64,000 nt of DNA, taken from Diphasiastrum complanatum. Lineage: Eukaryota; Streptophyta; Lycopodiopsida; Lycopodiales; Lycopodiaceae. Location: NCBI GenBank assembly GCA_029204225.1, contig CM055098.1, positions 49,837,120 to 49,901,119 of the forward strand. Reading direction: 5' to 3'. Positions 53,169 through 63,046 of the stretch are shown one piece after another. The notes below the pieces were generated by a model, which worked only from the letters and a program-made list of their open reading frames with translations, was not told where the DNA came from and searched no databases. Made by a program: the position numbers and the translations under genes. Numbering within the stretch: position 1 is the stretch's first letter; each line of letters opens with the position of its first letter.

Positions 53169-54816
53169 ACGAAGATATCTGATTTGGAGCGCCGGGTTGA
53201 CTTGCCTACGGACAACACCCATCCCATGCCTGCAGATGACTTGGGCACACAGTTGATGGCAGAGAGAGAGAGGGAGCTTGCCGAGATGAGAGAGAGAGAG
53301 CTTGGGCTTGAGCACAGAGAGCCCTCCATTGTACGAGGCAGATGAGCCAGTGTCAGAGGATGATCAGGATGAGGATGAGCCCATTCGGGTTGTGTTCGCC
53401 AGATCAGAGTGGGATGAGGCATATGATACAGGTGTTGGGCACACGCCTAGAGCAGGGGTCACAGGTGCATCACGTGGTAGATGTGGGACACATGCCACAG
53501 ATTACACCGGGAGATGGGAAGGGCACACAGGGGGGGCCAGTGGCATACCTTCTTATGTTGATATGATGGAAGAGGCTCTTGATAGGGGACAGAGTGATTT
53601 GGGTTTACCTTCCGCAGCTGCTTGGATGCGTGCATCACAGAGCCATAGGCATTTCTATGACAACACACCAGAGGAGTCACCAAATGACTTTGATTGTACC
53701 GATTGGGAGACCATGCAGGGTCCGCATGGTGCACAGGATGAGGCACGGGATCAGGCACAGGATGATCCAGAGGATGGTGCACATGATGAGTCCTAGAGCC
53801 CAGAGCATTTATATTCGGATGCCCAGCTGGACGACTTGATTGTAGAGTTGGATTCAGAGGCCCAGCAGATGCCGAGCGTTTGGGCGCCCCCGTCCTCTCT
53901 AGCCAGCATGCCCTACACAGAGTCTCACAGCCAGAGCAGCTACACGAGGTGCCTGCAGTTCCTCCAGTTCCTCAGAAGGTGTACGTGCGCCGCACAACAC
54001 CTCCAGTGCCAGCGATGCCGTTGAGGCCAGCAGCCCCTCCATCGCCATCCACTTCTGCAGCACCAGGTCTCCATGGCAGGCCACCATCTGTGCCCAGGTT
54101 TTCTCTTGCAGCGCCCACATCCACAGTGGTTCCTTCAGTGGCTCCTCCAGTGAATCCTCCAGTGGCTCCAGTGCCCAGGTTTTCCCTTGCAGCGCCCACA
54201 TCCACAGTGACTCCTCCAGTGGCAGCATCCAATATGTACCAGTATCGGCCACCGTAGCGCCCCTTTCAGTACATATCGCCGCTATACTTGCCTCCTGCAG
54301 GGACGGCCCCTCCACAGCCAGTTCCTCCACCTGCAGCAGGCCCACGAGCACACACTCCTCGGACCTATCCTCCACTATCTGCTGCACAGGGTCACCCATC
54401 TTTGGCTTCTCTATCCCAGCCGTCCTCAGCTTGGGCCCAGCCTAGCCAGCCAGGTGATCTGCATGGGGGTGATGAGGCATTGACAGCTCCCCTCGTCCGC
54501 AAGAGACCAGGAAGGCCCAAGGGTGCACCGAACAAGAAAGGCAGAGCACAGAAACAGCCAGGGAAGAGAGGACGACCTCGCAGGGCCCCGGGTGCAGGGT
54601 AGAGGTGCAGTATCACAGCCAGCTGGAATATGTCTGGTCGGTTTGGCTTACTTGGGGGCTGATGCGGAGGCAGATTGGGAGGATGAGGATGACGAGTCCT
54701 CCTTGGATACACACCCCATGCCAGTTCCAGACAGACATAGATATCAGTTGCGAGAGTCAGCTCGGGGCCCTGAGTTGTCTCCGGAGCATTCGTCTGAGTT
54801 AGAGCCAGAGCATTGA
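53169..54816 (+). pseudogene. hAT transposase C-terminal extension: acidic, proline-rich, AT-hooks
   Basis: After the intron: TKISDLERRVDLPTDNTHPM with a charged RERERELAEMRERE helix, then an acidic segment (EPVSEDDQDEDEPIRVVF), SYVDMMEEALDRGQSDLGLP and HRHFYDNTPEESPNDFD, typical of C-terminal tails of plant hAT-like transposases. A long Pro/Ala/Ser region with a twofold repeat of PRFSLAAPTSTV follows. A TAG at 54,255 is the only break between two halves of one frame. AT-hook motifs follow at 54,498-54,600 (KRPGRPKGAPNKKG and KRGRPRR), then after a frame change an acidic end with HRYQLRESARGPELSPEHSS. AT-hooks bind the minor groove of A+T-rich DNA, which is of interest next to the (TA)n-rich setting of the element. 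Confidence 0.7.
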
Positions 54817-55314
54817 TTGTAGCTCTGTTATTTTATTTTTAGCAGTTTGATATCATGTTCCATGTTTGGCGACCAGATGGTCGAACACTGTATTCAGACC
54901 ATTTTCCATATTATATCCAGTGTTGGACGTATTCTATTCGCTGCACATTGTGTATTTGTCAATTTGTAATTGTGATGCTCTGTTTTCAATTTTATTTCGA
55001 ATGGTATGTGTGTATTTTCAATTAGTTTCAACTACAGAGATTGATAGCAGATGCAGAACACAGAAATACAACCCCCTCTTTAGCATTTCATAAACACACA
55101 TATTACACTGCATTACACCAGGTATGCGTTGCACAAAAAACACATTGAACATTAATTCAACAGTGGTATCAAAATAACAATACGTATCCCGCCACATACG
55201 GCTGGGGCTGTTCTGTACACTGTGTCAAACACTAAATGTTGCCTCATCTTATGCCGAAAACCACATAACAACAGCCAGCCACGTACGGCTGGATCCTATC
55301 CACTCTAAACATTT
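54817..55314. other. Non-coding space between convergent frames of the hAT
   Basis: About 500 bp, A+T-rich, between the transposase end and the end of the minus-strand frame. It contains CCGCCACATACGGCTGGG and CCAGCCACGTACGGCTGG (about 55,190 and 55,273), a repeated near-palindrome. The two genes' 3' ends and terminators must lie here. Confidence 0.6.
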
Positions 55315-55686
55315 CTACGAATCCTCCACAGACTCCTCGCCCTCGTCAGGTGCATTGTTCTGTCGCTCTCGCTCTCCCTCTCCCTCCCGGTTAGCCCGAG
55401 TTGCCTCCTGGTTAGCCCGACGGCGGGCAGCCCTTTCCCTGACCATGATGAGCTGCCGTCGTGTGAAGTTCATTCTGATCTGCTCATCCAAATCCAGCTC
55501 GACAGTGGGGGCAAGGGCCACAGCGGGGGCATGGATCTGTAGCTCTGGGTGTCTCTCCCGAGTCTGTCGCAGCATCTCTGCAATGACTGCCTCTTGCTTC
55601 CGATGCCTTTCGTTGTGCCTTCGGACATCTTCCTCGAGCTTCCACCTGGCTTCGCCCTCAGGCCTTGGTGGTATGCGCTCTGCCAT
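55315..55686 (-). CDS. 123-aa convergent open frame in the hAT-family element
   Basis: It opens with MAERIPPRPEGEARWKLEED, continues with a basic helical stretch (VRRHNERHRKQEAVIAEMLR), a hydrophobic spacer (PAVALAPTVELDLDEQIRMN), an Arg-rich helix (RRQLIMVRERAARRRANQEA) and an acidic tail (DEGEESVEDS). It has no stop or frame change, unlike the transposase beside it. Not recognised. The base composition matches the element rather than the flanking host DNA. It could be a second element gene or a chance frame in G+C-rich DNA. The first Met of the frame was chosen. Confidence 0.5.
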   Translation of the reverse strand: MAERIPPRPEGEARWKLEEDVRRHNERHRKQEAVIAEMLRQTRERHPELQIHAPAVALAPTVELDLDEQIRMNFTRRQLIMVRERAARRRANQEATRANREGEGERERQNNAPDEGEESVEDS

Positions 55687-55689
55687 CTC

Positions 55690-55800
55690 ACGACACCCTG
55701 TTTCTCGAACTGGCTCTCAATGGCTCTCACAGCCTCTCACAATGCCTCTCACAGCCTCTCTCTCACAGCCTCTCACTGGCTCTCATAGCCTCGTGAGTGC
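55690..55800. repeat. Short TCTCACAGCC repeat
   Basis: TGGCTCTCA, CAGCCTCTCAC and TGCCTCTCACAGCC recur about eight times. It lies immediately upstream of the minus-strand frame. Confidence 0.75.
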
Positions 55801-55849
55801 CTATTTAACCCCACAGCCTGTTCCCCCATGTGGAGTTGTTGATGATCCC

Positions 55850-56125
55850 TCCATGTGCCCTTGTACCTGTCTCCATTTGTTGCTCCCCCACGTGCTGCAC
55901 TCCCATTGGCCCCATGGCCTGCTCCCCCACAGTGCCCATGTGCTATTGTACCTGCCCCATGTATTGCTCCACCACATGCTGAACTCCGATTGGGTCCGTG
56001 GTATGCTCCCCCACAGTGCCCATGTGACGGTGTACCTGTTCGGATTTGCTGCTCCCCCACATGCTGCACTTCCATTGACCCCAAGATCTGCTCAGAGCCC
56101 CCACAGTGCCCCCTGTACAGTCCCC
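55850..56125. repeat. Tandem repeats, about 80 bp unit, near the right end of the hAT
   Basis: Three diverged units, each with TGCTCCCCCACAGTGCCC or a variant, ATGTG, TGTACCTG, then GCTCC(A/C)CCACATGCTG(C/A)ACT and CATTG or GATTG. They lie between the minus-strand frame and the right terminus, where sub-terminal repeats or a promoter would be. Confidence 0.7.
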
Positions 56126-56279
56126 CTTTTTTCTAAACCCTGACACTTTTTGTCAAAATTTTTTACCCTAAAATACCCTAGTAAAAGGGGTTTTTAATAA
56201 AAAAAAGAAAATAATAAAAAGTATTATTATTATGGTGCCGCCCTGGTACCGTGGGTTTGAGGGCGGTACCATAATGGCG

Positions 56280-56283
<4 letters not shown>

Positions 56284-56333
<50 letters not shown>

Positions 56334-56349
56334 GATAGATAGATAGATA
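56284..56349. repeat. (TA)n and (GATA)n microsatellites
   Basis: About 45 bp of alternating TA (56,284-56,329), then ACATAGATAGATAGATAGATA. They lie at the right border of the hAT-family element. Confidence 0.95.
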
Positions 56350-56520
56350 CAGGTGACGGCACCAGTTTTTTTTTTTTTTTTTTTTTAACTCGAAAAATGA
56401 CTTAAAAAAAAACAGGTGCCGTGGAACTGAAGTTCCACGACATTCAGTTCCACGGCACTTGTATGGCACCTATGGAACCCGTGCCGTACCAGGTGCCACG
56501 GTACGACACGTGGAACTTTG
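56350..56520. mobile_element. TA-embedded palindromic element, GTGCCGTGGAAC type
   Basis: About 170 bp between (TA)n/(GATA)n and another (AT)n at 56,521. It contains a T21 run (56,366-56,386) and a perfect 16-bp inverted repeat: GTGCCGTGGAACTGAA (56,416-56,431) against TTCAGTTCCACGGCAC (56,443-56,458). Further GTGCCGTACC and GGTGCCACGG words follow. Confidence 0.6.
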
Positions 56521-56814
56521 ATATATATATATATATTGCTTTTTGGCTTTAAAAAGCAAAAAAATCAAGTTTGAGAAAAATCTACAGGGTATTTAGGAAA
56601 AAGAATTTGCAAAATATCCAACAAAAATTGGGCTGATATAGTTAATAATATTTGACAAAAATAAGGTTGCTGTAGTTTTAACCTTTTTTTTTTCTTTCAA
56701 AAAATGATCATTAGATTCTTCGTAAAGTTTACTATTATTTGACACCCATATTTTGAAAAGAAAAAACCATGTTTCGGGACAACTTTGCTAGCCAAACACC
56801 CACTGCATTCTAAA

Positions 56815-57004
56815 AAACAATTTGTGCCTGTAAATCGCTATTCAGGGAATCACGATTAGCAAATAGCTAGTTGCAGTGAATCTAGATTCGCTACAATTTA
56901 TACATGGTAAAACAATTTGTGCCTGTAAATCGCTATTCAGGGAATCATGATTAGCAAATAGCTAGTTGCAGTGAATCTAGATTCGCTACAATTTTTACAT
57001 GGTA
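56815..57004. repeat. Tandem duplication, 95-bp unit, two copies
   Basis: TTTGTGCCTGTAAATCGC starts at 56,821 and again at 56,916. The copies differ at about two sites that I see (CACGATT/CATGATT and TTTATAC/TTTTTAC). Confidence 0.93.
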
Positions 57005-59967
57005 AATACTGCATTATTCCAAGCAAGTGTGCCTTCACATTGTCGCAATGTTGGAGTATGTTTTCCACCCACAATGCGGGCAACACCACCTACGTGCTCA
57101 TGAACTCGTGTACATGGCCTAATCCCCACTTGATAAGTCGATGATTGCCCACCCAAGTGTCTCATCCGTCCTCCATCTACTAGGGTCAAGACTAAGAAAG
57201 CACTAAAAGGACTGAAAAGTATTATTGAAAATTCGATAAGCACTTAAACACCACTCTAAACACTTTGAAATATCTTATTTATGCTCAACAATGTGCCAAG
57301 TTCCAACAAATATGTGTAGTGCTGGAAATTGTGATGAAAGGAGGATCACAATGTTAAGACTAGTGCCCCCAATGGTGGAATAACAGTAATCTTCCCTGAT
57401 CTTGCCTCTGCAGTTACCAATAGCTAAGAAAATGAATGAATCAGATAGTTATAGAATAAGTCACAAAGTAAAATAGACAATTCTAAAAAAGTGTTCCTCT
57501 CAATTGAAATGCCGAATTTCGAGTGTTAAAAAAACAGTGTTCCTTTTTTGGAACTACAAAGAGCAAAAAAATAATACTCTAAAAATTGTTCAAAAACAAT
57601 GTTCTTGTTTTCGAACTTTAGAGAGCATAAAGATTGAACTCTAAGAAGTTTTAAGGCCTATAGCTTGAGAGTTTGTAGCTATGGCTTCATTGAAAGTTCA
57701 AAGATTGCTTGATTGCTATCATAACAACTTACCTTAGATGGCAATTTTGGCTTATATTTATAGAAATACATTATACCATGAAACCATAGTTGCACATAAA
57801 TGCGTTTTTGGGAAAAAAAAGTTTCTAGTTCCAGAATCGCTAGAAAAAAAAGAAACAGATATTCATGATACTGCATTTCTTTGCAAGTTATACTAAACTG
57901 TGCCTTTCTTAGTTCTGCCTCAAAGAAACTCATATCTCTATCAGTAAAAGCTACCAACTGAGGACCCATCAATGGTATTCATAGTTTCCAAATAAAGTTT
58001 CCAGCTTCCACTGAGGGTTGGGACACCCACGATTTAAGGCCTCCTTTGTAGAAATGTGGTTGGATCCTAGATGTTCTAACAATGGTTCAGATGGGATTTA
58101 AATGGTTAACATATATTTGAGGTTTCAAATGTAGCTAAATAAGGCTGTAACTGCCAAAACAACTGAAGAAGCCAATAAACCCTTACTAGACATTCTAATT
58201 AGCTCTTCCCTATTTAACATAATCATTGTTGTCAACACTTGATTGAGTCATGACAACTTGTGATTGAATAGCCACATCAAGTGTTTGATGATGATCCTAC
58301 AACAAAGGTTGATGAGCAATCACATCAATGGTCTTGTCATTAGGTCTAGCTTCCAATGAGCTAAATTTTGAACTTGATGTCGAGGTTAGTTGCGTTATAG
58401 CTGAACCCGAGAATGGTAACTAGCAGGAATGAGAGCACTTTGGAAGCTTAAGCCGATTGGCATCATAGGCCTCATTGGACCCAATAGTAGCTTTAAATGC
58501 TGGACCACATTGTACCCAAAAAATTTGGCAACCTACATAAATGTATTGCCCTTAATTGATGCTTCAATTTAATATCCATATTGCCCCCCCCTTCCCAACC
58601 CTCCCCAAAGAAAAAAAAACGAAAAAAGAGAAAAGAAAAATTCTGACTTCCGTTTCTAGAAATGCAATGCAACCTACTATCCTAGAATAGGTCTAATGCT
58701 TGATCACTAAGAAAATTGTTCAAAAATAGTGTTCCTTTTTTGGAACTACAAAGAGCAGAAAAATAAAAATTCTAAAAATTGCTCAGAGTGTTTTTTTTTT
58801 TTTCGAACTAAAAAACTTATTACTGCTATTATCACCGAAGCAAAACTTTTGATCATCTTAATACTTTGAAATCCAACTTGAATGAGGAGTCATGTTATTT
58901 TATGCTCCAATATTTGTACATCATCTTCCCATAGACTCCAATGCATTAGAAAAGTATGTCAAATAGATTATCTCTATCTTCACTTGTGACTTTCTCAACA
59001 TAGTGGTTTATATGCTTTGTAGAAGTTTGCCTCGTCTATTTAAATTGTTTAATTAAAGTTCACACTCAAAAGGAGAATATCAATATTTCCTATGATTATT
59101 GTGATTATCTTGCCATCTAGGAGTTTTTGAGGCTGAATTGTTGCTTTGGCCTTTGTTGATCTACAACCTTGATAGCATTTGCAAACCTCACGTCTTTCCT
59201 TGAAGACTTGGAAGTGAATGCTGGCTCCATACAATCTTCACTTGCAATAGGATTTTGCCTCGTCGATCTCCTATTGCAACAACAAATTATTACGCTCTTC
59301 AATGAAGGCTTTACCTCATTGACAATATCATAACAAAGTTTTTGTATGAATAAGACATGTTGTCAAGAGCATAGATGCCAGATCTAAAGGGACTCTCTCC
59401 AATTGTTGCAAGCTGGTCTTTAATGTCTTCAACTTTAGTAAGATTATGGGTAACTTCTCTAGTATTCATCTTTATCGTATGCCATTTGTTTCTCAAATAC
59501 AGGTAACAGGACACATGATGCATTACCAATTTAAAACATCGATTTGCACACCTAAGCATGGGGTGTAATCTCTTTTCTTATGATAATAACCCATAGATCC
59601 TTATCCACGGGGATGTTTAGGATCTGCTTACATATATAGGTGGCTGATATGCTTCAATTAACATGATATGTAGGAAAAACCTTGTCACATTTGATTATTT
59701 TGTGAATATGTACAAATATGTAAGATTGAGAATCTTTCAAGAATAAATCTTTTCTTCGCTGATTAGTTGAGTGGGGTTAACAACGACTATCTTTTTTGTT
59801 CTGTGGTGTTTAGCTCATGCAGCCAAGTCGAAGGAGTGTTCGATCCTGTCAAATGGAGATGATTCATGTCAATATGAAAACGACCATTCGCAAGAGGTGA
59901 TCTAGTTCTTTCCATAGGAAGGAGATAATTAATTTTCAACTGAGCACTTAGATGCAAATTCGTAACT
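57005..59967. other. TPX2 intron sequence, no gene seen
   Basis: Non-coding. A repeated word GTGTTCCTTTTTTGGAACTA with CAAAGAGCA occurs at about 57,536 and 58,726, and a related copy (GTTCTTGTTTTCGAACTTTA) at about 57,601; its core can pair as GTTCC-T6-GGAAC. No open frame looks like an exon of TPX2 that I can support. Confidence 0.5.
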
Positions 59968-60161
59968 GGTTTAGAGCCTACATTAGAACTATTTTCAAGG
60001 TTCTTGTGCAATTCTTATGAGCAATCTAGTTCCTTATTTGATTGTATCACATAGATTGAATCGTGGTTTAGAGCCTACATTAGAACTATTTTCAAGGTTC
60101 TTGTGCAATTCTTATGAGCAATCTAGTTCCTTATTTGATTGTATCACATAGATTGAATCGT
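59968..60161. repeat. Perfect tandem duplication, 97-bp unit, two copies
   Basis: GGTTTAGAGCCTACATTAGA starts at 59,968 and at 60,065. I find no difference over 97 bp, so it is recent. Confidence 0.95.
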
Positions 60162-60540
60162 TAGACAAGGGAGCCTGATAAGTAGATAAGCAAAAGCATT
60201 CATGACTGCACTTTCTCATAACGTTAAGAGTTGTGGCAAATTGGTCAATTATGCACCCTTTTGTATAAATTTCTGAGCTTCTCAAGTGACAATTGTGGAG
60301 ATTCAAGTTTCATATTTCCTTCTGTTAGTCTACAACATAGCATCTACCAATAACTAAATGTAATGCATTATTTTAAATAGTGTCTTTGCAGAATGACTTC
60401 TTTCATTGCGCAGATAAGCATAAAGTAAGCTCAATTTGAGAGTTTTGTTGGGTTTTTTGTTAGTAGGGTATGTCGTACATTTGTCATTGTTGCCTAAGTT
60501 ACTCGCAATTCAACCTTACTGAAAACTTGTATGTGCGCAG

Positions 60541-60593
60541 CATCTGAGTTATGTTTCTCCTACCCACAATGAAACAGCAATGGAACTGGAAAG
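60541..60593 (+). CDS. TPX2: TPX2-like gene, later exon (provisional number 3)
   Basis: Acceptor GTGCGCAG at 60,540 and donor AAAG/GTACC at 60,594. Phase 0 reads HLSYVSPTHNETAMELE plus two bases. The two leftover bases (AG) join the first base of the next exon to make a codon. On its own this exon is too short to identify; it is included because its phases fit its neighbour exactly. Confidence 0.55.
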
Positions 60594-60766
60594 GTACCTT
60601 TCTGTTCTACACTTGATGGTAAATCAAGACTTGCTTAGTTTAAGCTGTTAGGGTTTTTTTCAATAAGCTCCTACTTTTTTTTAAAGAGTAGTTTTCTGGT
60701 CAACATTTAAATAAGCCATATGTCACGCTACTCTGACAAAGCTTTGGCAAAATGTTCATCTGGCAG

Positions 60767-60840
60767 GTTCTCCCAAGTTGCAACGAATTGTGATGTTATG
60801 GATACTCATCAAACACATACTGAATCAGCTTTTTCTGGTG
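60767..60840 (+). CDS. TPX2: TPX2-like gene, later exon (provisional number 4)
   Basis: Acceptor CATCTGGCAG, donor GGTG/GTAAGC. It reads FSQVATNCDVMDTHQTHTES then AFSG, entering in phase 2 and leaving in phase 1. The low-complexity, hydrophilic sequence is as expected of the disordered part of TPX2 between the N-terminal block and the central conserved region. Confidence 0.6.
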
Positions 60841-61365
60841 GTAAGCACCTCATTCATCTAAAGGGAGTATATGAATACGGAAAATGGCACTTAGAAGTTA
60901 ATAAGTATTAATTTTGGATTATGAGCCCAAACAGCCTGATACTTCTTGTCTTTACAAGCCTTTCACTCTTGGGTCAATACCTTTCTACTTGAGTAGATAA
61001 TGAGTTTTCACTGAAGTTCAAATTGAGGTTGTTCAAAAGTTGTTCAAAAGTTGAAATTTCAACAAGCTCCTACAAAAAGAAATGGGGAAATAACATGCTT
61101 GGATCATCTGCCTCCAGCTCAAATTTAACGTCTTAGTACCTCTTTAGGTGGTTTTCTTTGTCGGCTTTAAACATAATTCTGCCCTGATTACCACATGCTA
61201 ATAGAGCATTAGGTTTTTGAGATTTAAGAGTTCTTAACAGTACTTGTTTCCATTTTTTGTTATAGTTTAGATTCCCTTTTGCACCATTTAAGCTATAAAC
61301 TTACTGCATTGAAAATTAACATTGTGCATTGTTGCTATGCTGTTGGAATCCTATATGCTTAACAG

Positions 61366-61570
61366 TTGAAGAAGAGGAGCCCCACACCCCTGAAAATGGC
61401 AATGTACACCATGAAGTTTTGGAGTTTGTAAATGAAAAGCCTTCTTCAACAAAAAACCTAAATGCAGTCTGTGCTGGCAGCCTTCCAGTGAAGCGATTAC
61501 ATTCAGAGGCTTGGAAGGATCTTACCAATGGCTGGACAGCCTCCAAAAGCACATTGAAAGCATTCACAAG
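61366..61570 (+). CDS. TPX2: TPX2-like gene, later exon (provisional number 5)
   Basis: Acceptor CTTAACAG, donor CAAG/GTTGC. It enters in phase 1 and leaves in phase 2, matching both neighbours. It encodes VEEEEPHTPENGNVHHEVLE and SKSTLKAFTR at the end; the latter leads into the TRPT motif completed by the next exon, which is characteristic of plant TPX2. Confidence 0.75.
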
Positions 61571-61687
61571 GTTGCTTGCTATACTGTCTGCAAACTTGAC
61601 AGAGAGAGAAAAGAGCTGATCACTTGTTATAACGTTTATCATTTTCAATCCTTTCTCCACAATATAATAATGCTTGTGTGTTGACAG

Positions 61688-61796
61688 ACCGACTCAGGCA
61701 TCTGTGCTGAAGAAGACAAAGCTAAGCAATAAAGGTCTTCAACCGGATGTTCAAGCAGCCAAAAAACAAAAGCTTGAAGGGGGACGATTCCACAAG
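61688..61796 (+). CDS. TPX2: TPX2-like gene, later exon (provisional number 6)
   Basis: Acceptor GTTGACAG, donor CAAG/GTGCT. It completes an Arg codon, then reads PTQASVLKKTKLSNKGLQPD and AAKKQKLEGGRFHK. The A-K-(K/R)-Q-(K/R)-LEGG-x-x-x-K motif is a hallmark of plant TPX2 just after its TRPT segment. It leaves in phase 0, and the gene must continue beyond this point. No further exon is recognised before the second hAT copy at 63,047. Confidence 0.82.
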
Positions 61797-63046
61797 GTGC
61801 TAGCAATCTTCCGTCATTTTCCACCACACAAATGAGATTGTTGTTTAGAAATGTGTTCTGTTCAAGTAAATCATAACCTTCCTTTGGTGCATTATATTTC
61901 TTAGTTGCTACATTTGATATATGGACATAAAAAGCAAAATTGTGCTGTCTTATATGTCTCTGTGTGTCTGGCGGAATCTCGCTCTAGAGCTATAGCGGAA
62001 TCTCGCTCTAGAGCTATACATTAGGAGAGAAGCCATCAACAATGAGCCATATTTTATACTTGTGTACCTATGCTTCATCCTTTTCATTGAAATATTATGG
62101 CAGAGAATTTGTAGAGGAGGGTACAAAGGTTCCAAAGCAAATTTATCGAAATCCATTTCGAGTACTTCGTTATCAGACTTAGCTTTAGTCAGTTTTATGG
62201 CAAATTGTTTTATTATTAGATTGTGTTTAGGTGTGCTTTTAGAAAATTTGCTTGCTTTTATCTAAAAGTGATGCTTAGATTCTAGTGTAATAGTTCCAAC
62301 TTTGCTGCTAGTTGTCATTTCATGTTGCTCTGGTTGAAAGCTGTACAGCTGAGGTTTTTGAATGCTGTGGAGTATGTTACTTTTGCAGACGAAAAAAGTG
62401 GTACTGCCCTAAAGTGTCTGCATGATGTATTATTTACAACTGGGAACTGCCTATTTGCTGTCACATGCTTACAGATATCAGCATTCATTTGATCTTGGAC
62501 CTTAAGCATATTTGTGAGGCCTTTGTTTTCTAACCTAGTTCCTTGTTCTACACAAGGAAAGAAAGTGTACCAGCTACCATATCTATCGGCCCCATCGATG
62601 GTTGTAACTTCTGAGCAGTCGATGCATCATTTAAAAGTAACAGTTTTAATTTCATAAAAAATAAGCATTCTGCGAGTCTCCTAACGATTCAAGGGCTTAT
62701 CTGAGTCAAGCACAAAAGGAGTGACATGGGTTTTATCTGTTTCTGGGTTCAGTGTTGGCATGAATTATGCTGCTTGTGTAGGATGATTCCATCTTAATAA
62801 TTTTCGAATATTGATATTTAAACAAATTTGGCATGTTAAAGGCGCGTTTGGTCAAATTTTGAAAGCCTTTAATGCTAGCAATGTACATCAGTCACCTACA
62901 AGTTATTCAAAACGTTGCAGGACTGAATCTAAACTATTTTCTTCTTAATCAATTTCTTATCATGAAGCATAAGGATCTCTGCAGTGGATCAATCATCGCG
63001 ATCCGCAGCAACAGCAATCCGGAGAGTGGAACGCTGTCTAGATTGC
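61797..63046 (+). other. TPX2 intron sequence, no further exon recognised
   Basis: About 1.25 kb without a supportable exon. It contains the 24-bp tandem duplication at 61,971-62,018. Confidence 0.5.
61971..62018. repeat. Perfect 24-bp tandem duplication
   Basis: GCGGAATCTCGCTCTAGAGC plus TATA, twice in a row. The unit contains GCTCTAGAGC, a 10-bp palindrome. Confidence 0.95.

Larger units (their letters stand above)
45450..56283 (+). mobile_element. hAT-family DNA transposon, about 10.8 kb including a nested gypsy
   Basis: The borders are inferred from inverted G+C-rich blocks and flanking (TA)n. The left block (45,450-45,543) has GGTACCGC, GATCCGCGGTACC and CAGGGCGGTACCATAATA; the right block (56,226-56,283) has ATTATGGTGCCGCCCTGGTACC and GGGCGGTACCATAATGGCGG, the inverse. 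A second GGTACCGCGGATCC cluster lies at 45,601-45,795, as sub-terminal repeats do. Inside are a transposase pseudogene on plus, a gypsy insertion, and a convergent small frame on minus. Without the gypsy the element is about 6.1 kb. Both ends sit in (TA)n, so a normal 8-bp hAT duplication cannot be recognised. The border calls are less certain than the transposase call. Confidence 0.65.
42511..60540 (+). other. TPX2: TPX2 intron region (about 18 kb), at least one exon unplaced
   Basis: From the exon 1 donor to the first later exon found. Exon 1 ends in phase 1 but the exon at 60,541 begins in phase 0, so at least one exon (length 2 modulo 3) must lie in between. Family knowledge agrees, since a segment after the N-terminal block is expected. 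Most of the interval is transposon: palindromic TA-associated elements at 44.0-45.4 kb, the hAT with nested gypsy at 45.45-56.28 kb, and another palindromic element at 56.35-56.52 kb. The stretch 42,511-44,008 has no recognised feature. Confidence 0.7.

Noticed and set aside
53156-54712. Minus-strand frames opposite the hAT tail
   Set aside because: They are mirror images of the low-complexity Pro/Ala and acidic coding on the plus strand and have no motif of their own.
62390-62450. TTTTGCAG/ACGAAAAAAGTGG considered as the next TPX2 exon
   Set aside because: The needed phase-0 frame hits a stop within a few codons, and the sequence does not resemble TPX2.
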